The position numbers were made by a program, and so were the translations under genes. The notes under the pieces are model-generated. The model saw nothing but the letters and a program-made list of their open reading frames with translations. It did not search any database and was not told where the DNA came from. A DNA stretch of 59,877 nt, from NCBI GenBank assembly GCA_029866205.1, contig JARWZT010000005.1, forward strand, positions 1-59,877, read 5' to 3'. Of the stretch, positions 50,574 through 59,276 are shown piece after piece. The DNA comes from Rhodoferax sp. Lineage in GTDB: Bacteria; Pseudomonadota; Gammaproteobacteria; Burkholderiales; Burkholderiaceae_C. The stretch's first letter is position 1. Every line of letters begins with the position of its first letter.

Positions 50574-51623
50574 ATGAGTTACCACGCAAACCCGGACCGC
50601 TACCAAGACCGCATGCCCTACCGCCGCTGTGGCCAAAGCGGCCTGCAGCTGCCCGCCATCTCGCTGGGTCTGTGGCACAACTTCGGCGATGCCACGCCGA
50701 TGCAGACCCAACGTGACATGCTCCGAACGGCATTTGACCTGGGAATTACCCACTTCGATCTGGCCAACAACTACGGCCCCCCTTATGGCAGTGCGGAAAG
50801 CAATTTTGGGGAACATCTCAAGCGTGACTTTCGCCCTTACCGGGACGAACTGATCATTTCCAGCAAAGCGGGTTGGGACATGTGGCCAGGCCCCTATGGT
50901 CAGGGCGGCGGGTCACGAAAATATGTATTGGCCAGCCTGGACCAAAGCCTGCAGCGCATGGGCCTGGACTATGTGGACATTTTTTACAGCCACCGTTTTG
51001 ACCCCGACACGCCGCTGGAAGAAACGATGGGAGCACTGGCCAGCGCGGTGCAGCAAGGCAAGGCGCTTTACGTAGGCGTCAGCAGCTATTCGGCCGGGAA
51101 AACACGCGAGGCGCACGCCATTCTCCAGAGCATGGGAGTCCGGGCACTGATTCACCAGCCTTCCTACAGCCTGATGAATCGCTGGATTGAAGAAGATTTG
51201 CTGAATGCCCTGGCAGAGACGGGCATGGGCTGCATTGCGTTCAGCGCGCTGGCACAAGGCCTGCTCAGCGACAAGTACATCAACGGCGTACCGGCGGATG
51301 CCCGGATCAACCGCCCCGGCGGCGGCTCGTTCACGCCCGAGCACCTGAGCACGCAAAACCTGCGGCATGTGCGCGCGCTCAATGACATTGCCCAGACCCG
51401 CGGCCAAACGCTGGCGCAAATGGCCGTGGCTTGGGTTTTGCGCGATGCGCGCGTCACGTCCGCGCTGATCGGCGCGAGCCGCGCTGCGCAGATCATCGAC
51501 CTGGCTAGGGCGATGCAAAACCTGTATTTTTCTCCCGACGAATTGGCCGCGATAGACCAGCACGCAGTTGACGGCGGCATCAACCTGTGGCGACGGCCCA
51601 GTACGGACCTGCGCCCGGCATGA
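50574..51623 (+). CDS. Aldo-keto reductase, YghZ/L-glyceraldehyde-3-phosphate reductase type
   Basis: A 349-aa AKR starting at ATG 50574 (MSYHANPDRYQDRMPYRRCG). The AKR tetrad is visible: Asp and Tyr in FDLANNYGPPYGSAE, Lys in ISSKAGWDMWPGPYG, His in YSHRFDPDTPLEE. These blocks, in particular NNYGPPYGSAE and WDMWPGPYG, characterise the YghZ subgroup of the family, which reduces L-glyceraldehyde 3-phosphate and related aldehydes with NADPH. Its stop overlaps the next start (ATGA). The physiological substrate is inferred. Confidence 0.9.
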   Translation: MSYHANPDRYQDRMPYRRCGQSGLQLPAISLGLWHNFGDATPMQTQRDMLRTAFDLGITHFDLANNYGPPYGSAESNFGEHLKRDFRPYRDELIISSKAGWDMWPGPYGQGGGSRKYVLASLDQSLQRMGLDYVDIFYSHRFDPDTPLEETMGALASAVQQGKALYVGVSSYSAGKTREAHAILQSMGVRALIHQPSYSLMNRWIEEDLLNALAETGMGCIAFSALAQGLLSDKYINGVPADARINRPGGGSFTPEHLSTQNLRHVRALNDIAQTRGQTLAQMAVAWVLRDARVTSALIGASRAAQIIDLARAMQNLYFSPDELAAIDQHAVDGGINLWRRPSTDLRPA

Positions 51624-52570
51624 AGCAGGACGCCCTGACGCACGGCGCCCCAGGTATCCCGACCGCCCAAACCCGGAGCGCCACTTTGTTGGCGCTGGGG
51701 GCAATTGCCCTGTGGGGCACGCTGGCGCCGCTGGGCGTGGCACTGCGGGAAGTTCCCCCCTTCCTTTTAACCGGTCTAGGGCTCCTCGCAGGAAGCGCAC
51801 TGGGTCTGGCACTTACCGGCTGGCAGCTGCTGCGCAGTGTGCCGGCGAGCGCCGAGCGCCACCAAGCCCTGCGAAGCCTCAGGCTGCCCGCGTCCACGTT
51901 GGCGCTGGGGGTTTATGGCCTGTTTGGTTTCCATTTCTTGCTCTTTATCGCGCTGCGCCATGCGCCACCGGTACAAGCCAATCTGGTGAACTACCTATGG
52001 CCACTCGGCATGGTCTTGCTGGCACCGCTTTTCTTGACGCGCACCCGTTTACGGGCTATCCACGTAGTGGCGGCGCTGGTGGGCTTTGCAGGCGCGGCAC
52101 TGGCGATATTGGGTGCTTCAAGTGGATCGGGTTCCACCTTGCAGACGGCGGGTTTTGCCTGGGGCTACCTCCCTGCGGGAGCTTCGGCCTTTGTCTGGGC
52201 GAGCTACTCCTTGCTGACGCAACGGGTGGCACCCTTTCCGACCGCTTCAATCGGAGTTTTTGGTCTGGTTTCGGGCTTGTTGTCGCTGGTTTGCCATGTT
52301 TTGCTGGAGCCGGCCGTGGCGCTGAGTACGGAGGAGTTGATGCTGCTCGCCGTCCTCGGCATGGGGCCACTGGGCGGCGCGTTTTACCTGTGGGACGCGG
52401 CACTCAAGCGGGGTGATGCACGGCAGATTGGCCTGCTGTCGTTTCTCACCCCCCTGCTGTCCACCCTGGGATTGCTATGGCTTCGTGGCGAATGGCCCAG
52501 CGCCTCGATTGTGCTGGCGGCTGCGCTGATCGTGGGAGCCGCGTGGCTGGGATCGCGGGCGCAGGCCTGA
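51620..52570 (+). CDS. EamA-family (DMT) transporter
   Basis: A 316-aa ten-helix inner-membrane transporter. The start ATG 51620 overlaps the aldo-keto reductase stop (ATGA), so the two are coupled. The first repeat has AIALWGTLAPLGVALREVPP, the middle has APPVQANLVNYLWPLGMVLL, and the C-terminal repeat DARQIGLLSFLTPLLSTLGL. The substrate is unknown. It converges on ptsI with 13 bases between stops. Confidence 0.88.
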   Translation: MKQDALTHGAPGIPTAQTRSATLLALGAIALWGTLAPLGVALREVPPFLLTGLGLLAGSALGLALTGWQLLRSVPASAERHQALRSLRLPASTLALGVYGLFGFHFLLFIALRHAPPVQANLVNYLWPLGMVLLAPLFLTRTRLRAIHVVAALVGFAGAALAILGASSGSGSTLQTAGFAWGYLPAGASAFVWASYSLLTQRVAPFPTASIGVFGLVSGLLSLVCHVLLEPAVALSTEELMLLAVLGMGPLGGAFYLWDAALKRGDARQIGLLSFLTPLLSTLGLLWLRGEWPSASIVLAAALIVGAAWLGSRAQA

Positions 52571-52583
52571 GCGCACCCGGGAT

Positions 52584-54362
52584 TCAGGCGCTGGCAGCCA
52601 TTTCCAACGCGGGACTCTCAGACTCCAGCACCCGCTGGGCCCAAGGTGCCAACCGCGTCGTGTCGGAGCGCAGAATCTCTTGCTTTACCGCCAATATCTG
52701 GGCTGGATGCATGGAAAAACTGCGCAATCCCAAGCCCAGCAGCAAGCGGGTCAGCCCCACGTCTCCGGCCATCTCGCCGCAAACACTGACACCCTTTCCC
52801 TGACGGTGGCACTCGGCTATGGTGGCAGCCACCAATTGCAAGACCGCTGGATGCAGCGGATCATACAAATGCGCCACCGACTCGTCTGCTCGGTCAATGG
52901 CCAAGGTGTACTGGATCAGGTCGTTGGTACCAATCGACAAGAAATCAAAATATTTCAGAAACATTTTGAGTGTGAGCGCTGCCGCAGGGATCTCAATCAT
53001 GGCGCCCAGCTGCACCGGGCCATAGGCCTGGCCACGCTTGTCCAGCATGCTTCGCGCCGTTTCAATATGGGCCAGCGTTTGGTGGATTTCACTGGCATGC
53101 GCCAGCATGGGCACCAACAAATGCACCTGGCCAAAAGTCGCTGCCCGCAATATGGCACGCAACTGCGTCAAAAACATCTCAGGATCCGCCAAGCTCCATC
53201 GAATGGCCCGCAGCCCCAGTGCCGGGTTCAGATGGGCCGCATCATGCACACTGCTGTCGAGCGGTTTGTCGGCGCCAACATCGACGGTGCGGATCGTTAC
53301 CGGCAGGCCTTGCATGCCTTCTACCGCACGCTTGTAGGCTTGAAACTGCTCCTCTTCATCGGGCAAATGACCCCGCCGACCCATGAACAAAAATTCACTG
53401 CGAAACAACCCCACTCCCAATGCGCCGGCTTGCAGTGCCGCCTGGGCATCCTCAGGCATTTCGATGTTGGCCAGCAGTTGTACTTTTTCGCCGTCCATGG
53501 TGACAGCAGGCGTATTGAGCAAGCGCGCCAAGCGGCTGCGCTCGAGCTCCACCTGGCGCTTTTTAAAGCCGTATTCCGCCAAAATGATGGGAGAAGGATC
53601 AACGATCACCACGCCGGCGTCACCATCAATGATGATCCAGTCGTCCTGGCGCACCAGCTGACTGCAAGTGCGCGCACCGACCACAGCAGGAATGTCCATG
53701 CTGCGTGCCACGATCGCGGTGTGTGAGGTCTTGCCACCCACATCGGTAATGAATCCAGCAAAAACGCTTTGTTTGAACTGCAACATGTCTGCCGGCGACA
53801 AGTCGTGCGCCACCAGTACCAGTGGCACATCCACTGTATCGCCCAACAACAGATCCTGCTGCGACTGCCTTCGCGTGTTGCGATGGCTCGGAGTCACGAT
53901 CGGCGACGCGACGCCACGCATGGCGCGCAACACGCGCTCGACAATCTGCTCCATGTCCGCCTTGCGCTCACGCAGATAGGCATCTTCCATCTCGTCAAAA
54001 TGGCGCGAGATCACTTCAAGTTGGGTCGTCAAGGCCCACTCGGCGTTGTACAGACGGTCGGTGATCCAGCTCTTCACGCCGCTCACCAGTTCTTCATCCT
54101 GCAGCAGCATCAAATGCACATCAAGCAGGGCATTCAGCTCATGGGGCGCCTCCTTGGGACCCATGTGGGAAATGCTTTCCTGCAAACGGTAAAGCTCTTC
54201 CACCACGGCGTCCCGGCCAGCGCGCGCGCGTTCTATTTCGGCCGACACCTCATGCGCTTGGATAAAGTAGTGCGCGACATCCATCCGGCTTGACGCCACC
54301 ATGACGGCGCGGCCGATGGCAACACCCCGTGAAACGGCCAAACCGTGGATAGAAAAAGTCAT
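52584..54362 (-). CDS. ptsI: PTS phosphoenolpyruvate-protein phosphotransferase (enzyme I)
   Basis: Enzyme I autophosphorylates on PEP and passes phosphate to HPr. The 592-aa protein carries the phosphorylatable His214 in GGKTSHTAIVARSMDIPAVVG. The PEP-binding barrel contains FLFMGRRGHLPDEEEQF and the catalytic Cys in VSVCGEMAGD. It follows ptsH by 19 bases. With no sugar-specific EIIBC in sight, the chain probably serves regulation. Confidence 0.97.
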   Translation of the reverse strand: MTFSIHGLAVSRGVAIGRAVMVASSRMDVAHYFIQAHEVSAEIERARAGRDAVVEELYRLQESISHMGPKEAPHELNALLDVHLMLLQDEELVSGVKSWITDRLYNAEWALTTQLEVISRHFDEMEDAYLRERKADMEQIVERVLRAMRGVASPIVTPSHRNTRRQSQQDLLLGDTVDVPLVLVAHDLSPADMLQFKQSVFAGFITDVGGKTSHTAIVARSMDIPAVVGARTCSQLVRQDDWIIIDGDAGVVIVDPSPIILAEYGFKKRQVELERSRLARLLNTPAVTMDGEKVQLLANIEMPEDAQAALQAGALGVGLFRSEFLFMGRRGHLPDEEEQFQAYKRAVEGMQGLPVTIRTVDVGADKPLDSSVHDAAHLNPALGLRAIRWSLADPEMFLTQLRAILRAATFGQVHLLVPMLAHASEIHQTLAHIETARSMLDKRGQAYGPVQLGAMIEIPAAALTLKMFLKYFDFLSIGTNDLIQYTLAIDRADESVAHLYDPLHPAVLQLVAATIAECHRQGKGVSVCGEMAGDVGLTRLLLGLGLRSFSMHPAQILAVKQEILRSDTTRLAPWAQRVLESESPALEMAASA

Positions 54363-54381
54363 GTCTGCGCCGCGACCGGAA

Positions 54382-54651
54382 TCATTCGCCTTCGCCGAAC
54401 CGATCGGCGATCAGGGCCAAGAGCGCATCCATGGCTTCTTGGGCACGATCGCCATCGGTCTCGAGCACGACTTCCGAACCCAAACCCGCCGCCAGCATCA
54501 TGACCCCCATGATGCTCTTGGCGTTCACACGACGCTCGCCCCGGCTGAGCCAAATGTCGCAAGGGAAACTGCCGGCCAGTTTGGTCAGCTTGGCGGATGC
54601 CCGTGCATGCAGCCCCAGCTTATTGATGATGGTCGTGGTGGATTGGATCAT
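54382..54651 (-). CDS. ptsH: PTS phosphocarrier protein HPr
   Basis: An 89-aa carrier that shuttles phosphate from EI to EIIA. His15 is in KLGLHARASAKLTKLAGSF and the regulatory serine is Ser46 in KSIMGVMMLAAG, the HPr-kinase target in other bacteria. It overlaps the end of the EIIA gene by about 32 bases on the same strand and is followed by ptsI. Confidence 0.96.
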   Translation of the reverse strand: MIQSTTTIINKLGLHARASAKLTKLAGSFPCDIWLSRGERRVNAKSIMGVMMLAAGLGSEVVLETDGDRAQEAMDALLALIADRFGEGE

Positions 54652-55066
54652 GGGATTTCTTGGTTTGGTTCAAGGGCGCCGAAACAGCCACCTGCATGAT
54701 GCACTGTGAACCGCCAGCCAGCGCGCGTGCCACCAACAAATCAAGAGATTCGTGGCGGTAATTGACAGTGCGCAACAACATGGGCAGGTTCACACCCGCC
54801 ACCAGCTTGGAGTGCACTCCGTCGACCAGTTTCTGCGCCACATTGCACGGTGTGGCGCCGAAAACGTCGGTCAACACCAGCACCCCTGGCGCGTCGAGCT
54901 GGCGCACCATGATATGGGCTGTGGCAAGCGTCGCTTCAGGCGGTTCATTGGCGGCGACATCAAGCGCCACCAGGCTTTGCCCGACCTCCGGAAACACGTG
55001 CAACACGCAGGTCCGCAAGGCGCTGGCCAGCGGTGCATGGGCGATGATCAGGATACCGACGGTCAT
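54620..55066 (-). CDS. PTS EIIA component, mannose/fructose type
   Basis: A 148-aa EIIA of the mannose superfamily starting at ATG 55066 (MTVGILIIAHAPLASALR); the phospho-acceptor His9 is in IIAHAPLAS. The block VLTDVFGATPCNVAQKLVDG is typical of the family. It is the first gene of an EIIA-ptsH-ptsI operon and its tail overlaps ptsH. No EIIB or EIIC follows, so phosphate transfer to other regulators is more likely than sugar uptake (inference). Confidence 0.92.
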   Translation of the reverse strand: MTVGILIIAHAPLASALRTCVLHVFPEVGQSLVALDVAANEPPEATLATAHIMVRQLDAPGVLVLTDVFGATPCNVAQKLVDGVHSKLVAGVNLPMLLRTVNYRHESLDLLVARALAGGSQCIMQVAVSAPLNQTKKSHDPIHHDHHQ

Positions 55067-55097
55067 TGGCTTGGGACTGAAAGGCTGAAAAGGGAGA

Positions 55098-56384
55098 TTA
55101 TCGTTTTTTTGCCTGCAGCAAATGCAGGTAGGCCCAAAGTAGACAGATGGCAAACACGCCCATAGCGCCCTGGTAAGCAACCGCCACGGACCAGCCAAAG
55201 GTCCGCAAACTGTCAACCAAAAGCCCGACGCCCCACTGCACGGCAAAGACGCCACTGAAAATCAGCAGGTTGAATGCCGACAATGCGCGCCCGGCCAACG
55301 CCGGCGGGAACGCCATGCCAATCGCTGGCTGAGCCAGCGTACCGACCGTACCACTGACGCAAAAAAGCGTCCACATTACTCCCGAGTAATCACCAACACG
55401 ACTGCCCGCCCCCGCCATGACCAACAGCAGGGCAATATGCACCGGCAGGCCCCAAGCCATCAGTTGCTCAGCCCGCAAGCCCTTGCGCGCCAGCCATGGG
55501 TTGACCCAACCCCACATCAAAAAGGCCACCATCATCGACACGTTGAGCCAGAACATGGCGGTGGACGCGGCCAAGGGTGTGAAGCCCGCTACGTTGACCA
55601 GCCACGGTGCCGCCCAAAGGGTTTGAACGGCAACCATGCCACCGTAGCCCACAAAACCAAATGGCGCCAAACTCCGAAAATACGGGTCACGCCAAACGGC
55701 GGAATAACCTGAAACCACGGGTGAACGGGGCACGGTGGTGGCGTCCATGGGGGACAAAGGTGCATCTGGCCCCTTCAGGTCTGGCGCAATTGCCGGGGCG
55801 GGCTCGCCCGGAACCTGCCAGGCTATCAAGACCATGGACAGGGCGAGCAGCGCACCCAATATCAAAAACAGGCCGCGCCATCCGGTGATGGGCAGCAGCC
55901 ACTGGACCGGCAGCGTCGATGCGACCATGCCCAACGCGCCCGTCATGAGCATCCAGGAGCTTGCGCGCATCTGCGCTCCGGGAGCGTACCAGCGTCGATA
56001 ACTGGTCAGCGGCGCCATCAGGCAGGCGCTTACGCCCACCCCGCACAACATGCGCGCAACAAACAGCTCCATGAAGCCCGAAGCCCGCGCAAAAGCCACG
56101 CACGCCAGTACGGCCACACATAAAAAAGCGAGCACGACCCGCTTGGGGCCCAGGCGGTCCAGCCAGCTACCCAGTGGCAGCTGTGTCAGCGCAAAGCCAA
56201 AAAAGTAGCCGCCTGCCAGCAGCCCCAGGTCCCCCGCACTCAGCGCAAATTCCTGCACCAAGGTGGGCGCAAGTGTCGCGGTCACCGCCCTGATCAACGT
56301 GGACAAAAAATAGGCAAACGCAAAGGCCAGGAACAGCACCACCGCCCGACGTGGCGTCAATGACACAAAGGGTGGCGGGGTCAT
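55098..56384 (-). CDS. Major facilitator superfamily transporter
   Basis: A 428-aa protein with twelve predicted membrane helices. The loop 2-3 motif-A analogue is GSWLDRLGPKRVVLAFLCVA, and SVRAVTATLAPTL-like features are in helix 1 (STLIRAVTATLAPTLVQEFA). It resembles nitrate/anion or sugar-type MFS proteins but I cannot name a substrate. Its start overlaps the stop of the upstream lipoprotein gene by four bases (ATGA). Confidence 0.88.
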   Translation of the reverse strand: MTPPPFVSLTPRRAVVLFLAFAFAYFLSTLIRAVTATLAPTLVQEFALSAGDLGLLAGGYFFGFALTQLPLGSWLDRLGPKRVVLAFLCVAVLACVAFARASGFMELFVARMLCGVGVSACLMAPLTSYRRWYAPGAQMRASSWMLMTGALGMVASTLPVQWLLPITGWRGLFLILGALLALSMVLIAWQVPGEPAPAIAPDLKGPDAPLSPMDATTVPRSPVVSGYSAVWRDPYFRSLAPFGFVGYGGMVAVQTLWAAPWLVNVAGFTPLAASTAMFWLNVSMMVAFLMWGWVNPWLARKGLRAEQLMAWGLPVHIALLLVMAGAGSRVGDYSGVMWTLFCVSGTVGTLAQPAIGMAFPPALAGRALSAFNLLIFSGVFAVQWGVGLLVDSLRTFGWSVAVAYQGAMGVFAICLLWAYLHLLQAKKR

Positions 56385-56962
56385 CGCGCCTTCGCTCCGT
56401 CAAAAAAGGGTTCCGCCATCTCAGGCGTAATGCGAGCGGCATAAACCGCGAAGTGGTACACGTCGGGCCCGGCTGCGACCCACGCCAGACGCGCTTGAAT
56501 CGCGCGTCCGTCAGTGGCCTGCCCAGAGGCGTTCAACATCCGCAAAGCGAGTGCGTTGGCGCGCGTCCCCGCAGGGGCCAAGACCGGGTCACCTTGGGCC
56601 TTCATCTGCTGCAGGGTCGCAGTCTGCCAATGTGCCTGCAACTGATCGGCGGATAGCGCCTTCGGCAGGCCGAGCCGACTGACGGCAAACAAGGCTCCAT
56701 CCGCTTCACAACCCACCATGTCCATCTCCAGGCTCTCGCCGCCCAAGGACACCTTGCGCTGCGCATGGTCCGGCTTACAAGGCAGCGTTAACGCAATATT
56801 ACCCAGCGTCACATCGCGCCAATTAAGGGCTGGGCTGCAACCGCCCAATCCCAACCCCAAAGCCATAGCCACGGCGAAAAGGGAGCCGTAGCGAGTGATT
56901 TGGGCCTTGACGGGTACAGAAACTGGGCAGACCTCCGCACCGGCGCGGATCAAACATGTCAT
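56381..56962 (-). CDS. Putative lipoprotein of unknown function
   Basis: About 193 aa. A hydrophobic segment ends in a lipobox (GLGLGGCSP, Cys near 41), so it is probably exported and acylated despite the long N-terminal region before it; a later start would give a normal signal peptide. The remainder is a small alpha-beta domain (WRDVTLGNIALTLPCKPDHA, HWQTATLQQMKAQGD, DVYHFAVYAARITPEMAEPF). It overlaps the MFS start by four bases. No known domain identified. Confidence 0.72.
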   Translation of the reverse strand: MTCLIRAGAEVCPVSVPVKAQITRYGSLFAVAMALGLGLGGCSPALNWRDVTLGNIALTLPCKPDHAQRKVSLGGESLEMDMVGCEADGALFAVSRLGLPKALSADQLQAHWQTATLQQMKAQGDPVLAPAGTRANALALRMLNASGQATDGRAIQARLAWVAAGPDVYHFAVYAARITPEMAEPFFDGAKAR

Positions 56963-57185
56963 GGACAACCTTTATTCATGATGAACAGACTTGCAACAGA
57001 GGCCATAGTACCGGCTCGCACCGGGTGACCGACACCGCAGATTAAACGCGCAAGGCCGAGACTCCCGGATTTTTCGCTAGACTTCAACGCAGCTTGACCG
57101 GGTGAAGGCCTGCGTCCATCAACAAAAAGGGGGCATCTGTCGCAGCAATTGAAATAAACGCAGGGTGGGTGGGTTTGATCTTTCG

Positions 57186-57719
57186 ATGCCTAACCACGCC
57201 AGCAATCCCCAGATCCGAACCCCTATGGCCATTCAAAACCACCGTATAGAGCTACTGCGCCCTGAATCTTCGCCTGACTTGGACATGGCACGGCAGGTCT
57301 TGCGTGCCTACGCTGTCACCTTGTCGATGCCCGAATGTCTGGGCGACTTCGATCAGGAACTAAACCACCTGCCCGGCGACTACAGCCAGCCCCGCGGTCA
57401 ACTCTTACTTGCGCTGGTGGACGATCAGGCAGTGGGTTGCTGTGCCTTGCGCGCTCTGGACAACGTGGACTACGCGGAGGCCTGCGAGATGCGCCGCTTG
57501 TATGTAGACCCCAGCTACCGGGGATGGGGCATCGGCCGGCGCTTGGTGGAAGCGCAATTGGAATTTGCCCGCATCAGCGGCTACCGCTGCGTTCTTCTCG
57601 ACACCCTCAGTGACATGGAAGCTGCCCGTGCGCTGTATGAGGAACTGGGCTTTGAAGAAATCCCGCCGTACTACTTCAATAACATGGCGGGAGCCCACTA
57701 CCTTAAGGCCGATCTCTGA
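57186..57719 (+). CDS. GNAT-family N-acetyltransferase
   Basis: A 177-aa acetyltransferase. The acetyl-CoA-binding motif A is RRLYVDPSYRGWGIGRRLVE; the C-terminal YRCVLLDTLSDMEAARALYE and ELGFEEIPPYY complete the GNAT fold. I placed the start at ATG 57186; alternatives are GTG 57165 and ATG 57225 (MAIQNHRIEL...), and none has a strong ribosome-binding site. Substrate unknown. Single gene between divergent and convergent neighbours. Confidence 0.84.
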   Translation: MPNHASNPQIRTPMAIQNHRIELLRPESSPDLDMARQVLRAYAVTLSMPECLGDFDQELNHLPGDYSQPRGQLLLALVDDQAVGCCALRALDNVDYAEACEMRRLYVDPSYRGWGIGRRLVEAQLEFARISGYRCVLLDTLSDMEAARALYEELGFEEIPPYYFNNMAGAHYLKADL

Positions 57720-57749
57720 CCCCCTGGCCAGCGATCGGCGCTTACGGTT

Positions 57750-58256
57750 TTAGGCCTTGGCCTGCGCGAGCAAGGTGGCAGCGTCGCTGACTTCGAATTT
57801 GCCGGGGCCTTCAACGTTCAAGCTGGCAACCTTGCCATCTTTGACCAGCATGGAGTAGCGGTTGCTGCGCAACCCCATACCGCGAGTGGTCAGGTCCAGT
57901 GTCAAACCGGTGGCTTTGGTGAAATCTGCACTGCCGTCGGCCAGCATACGCACCTTGGCACCGGTTTTCTGGTCGCGCGCCCAAGCGCCCATCACGAACG
58001 CGTCATTGACGCTCACGCACCAGATCTCGTCCACGCCAGCAGCCTTGAAATCATCAAAATGCTGTACGAAGCCCGGCACGTGTTTGGCCGAACAGGTGGG
58101 CGTGTATGCGCCGGGAAGCGCAAACAGCGCAATCGTTTTGCCCGCGGTCGCTTTGGCCACGTCAACCGCGTTGGGGCCGATGCTGCAGCCTTCGCCCTCG
58201 ACTTCGGAATATTCCATCAAGGTGCTTGCGGGAAGGGTGTCGCCTACTTGGATCAT
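57750..58256 (-). CDS. Peroxiredoxin, type II/Prx5-like
   Basis: A 168-aa thiol peroxidase. The peroxidatic Cys is in FALPGAYTPTCSAKHVPGF, the hallmark Prx5 site. A second cysteine in VDEIWCVSVND could serve as the resolving residue, or reduction may need glutaredoxin. It reduces hydroperoxides, probably under OxyR control, although oxyR is far away at 12.4 kb. It is read leftward and follows a terminator that separates it from the ribosomal operon. Confidence 0.92.
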   Translation of the reverse strand: MIQVGDTLPASTLMEYSEVEGEGCSIGPNAVDVAKATAGKTIALFALPGAYTPTCSAKHVPGFVQHFDDFKAAGVDEIWCVSVNDAFVMGAWARDQKTGAKVRMLADGSADFTKATGLTLDLTTRGMGLRSNRYSMLVKDGKVASLNVEGPGKFEVSDAATLLAQAKA

Positions 58257-58289
58257 GTGGTCTCCTGTTCATGGTTTGGGTTGTAAAAA

Positions 58290-58322
58290 TGAAAAACGGC
58301 CCATCATTGTGGGCCGTTTTTG
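58290..58322 (-). terminator. Rho-independent terminator after rpsQ
   Basis: AAAACGGCCCA (58293-58303) pairs with TGGGCCGTTTT (58310-58320) around TCATTG. The perfect eleven-base stem with T-runs on both strands stops the ribosomal transcript about 30 bases after rpsQ and separates it from the peroxiredoxin gene. Confidence 0.9.
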
Positions 58323-58352
58323 CTAGCTCAGCAGCGCAAGCGCTGCATGGGC

Positions 58353-58622
58353 TTATACCGCGGCTGCCTTTTCCACCAAGCGGGTCGCAACCCAGTTCTT
58401 GGTCTTGGAAATAGGACGGCTCTCGGTAATTTCGATCACGTCACCCATTTTGTAGGCTCCGTTTTCGTCATGGGCGTGGTACTTGCTGGATTTGCCAACA
58501 ATCTTGCCGTAGAGCTCATGCTTGACGCGGCGCTCGATCAAGACCGTTACAGTCTTGGAACGCTTGTCGCTGACCACCTTGCCAATCAAGGTGCGCTTGA
58601 GGGATTTTTTAGCTTCCGTCAT
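58353..58622 (-). CDS. rpsQ: 30S ribosomal protein S17
   Basis: An 89-aa RNA-binding protein of the small subunit, with the typical blocks [20 protein letters not shown] and [20 protein letters not shown]. It ends the S10-type operon here. A strong terminator follows, so the spc operon (rplN onward) is not contiguous in the transcript. Confidence 0.98.
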   Translation of the reverse strand: MTEAKKSLKRTLIGKVVSDKRSKTVTVLIERRVKHELYGKIVGKSSKYHAHDENGAYKMGDVIEITESRPISKTKNWVATRLVEKAAAV

Positions 58623-58632
58623 TTATCGCTCC

Positions 58633-58839
58633 TTATTTGGCGGATGTTTCAGCGCTTTGCTTCTCGACAAGAATGGTCTTGGCGCGGGCAATGTCGCGGC
58701 GCGCAATGCGCAGCGTAGCGGTGTTGGAAATTTGCTGCGTGGCTTTTTGCATACGCAGACCAAAGTGAGCGCGTTGGAGCTCCTTGATCTCAGTCTGCAG
58801 GCCGGCAACGTCTTTATTGCGCAGTTCAGTCGTTTTCAT
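58633..58839 (-). CDS. rpmC: 50S ribosomal protein L29
   Basis: A 68-aa helical protein starting [20 protein letters not shown]. It has the L29 consensus [16 protein letters not shown] and [14 protein letters not shown]. It is located between rplP and rpsQ and near the exit tunnel in the ribosome. Ten bases separate it from rpsQ. Confidence 0.97.
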   Translation of the reverse strand: MKTTELRNKDVAGLQTEIKELQRAHFGLRMQKATQQISNTATLRIARRDIARAKTILVEKQSAETSAK

Positions 58840-58857
58840 TATTCAAAATTCTCCTGA

Positions 58858-59274
58858 TTACTGGCCAATCATGCGGGCGACAAAGGTCGTACGCAAAGGC
58901 AGCTTGGCAGCAGCCAAACGGAACGCTTCACGGGCGAGAGCTTCGGGCACACCGACGATTTCAAACACGATTTTTCCGGGCTGAATCTCAGCGACGTAGT
59001 ACTCGGGATTGCCTTTACCGTTACCCATACGCACTTCAGCAGGCTTTTGGGAAATCGGCTTGTCGGGAAACACGCGTATCCAGATGCGGCCGCCACGTTT
59101 GACGTGACGAGAAATTGCACGACGTGCAGCTTCGATCTGGCGCGCGGTCAAACGGCCGCGATCCGTACATTTCAGACCAAAGTCACCGAATGCGACCGAG
59201 CTGCCTCGGGTCGCGATGCCGGTGTTACGGCCCTTCTGCTCTTTGCGGTATTTGCGACGAGCGGGTTGCAACAT
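58858..59274 (-). CDS. rplP: 50S ribosomal protein L16
   Basis: A 138-aa protein of the large subunit starting [20 protein letters not shown], with the conserved [20 protein letters not shown] and [20 protein letters not shown]. It contacts the A-site tRNA. It starts two bases after the rpsC stop and precedes rpmC. Confidence 0.98.
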   Translation of the reverse strand: MLQPARRKYRKEQKGRNTGIATRGSSVAFGDFGLKCTDRGRLTARQIEAARRAISRHVKRGGRIWIRVFPDKPISQKPAEVRMGNGKGNPEYYVAEIQPGKIVFEIVGVPEALAREAFRLAAAKLPLRTTFVARMIGQ

Positions 59275-59276
59275 GG

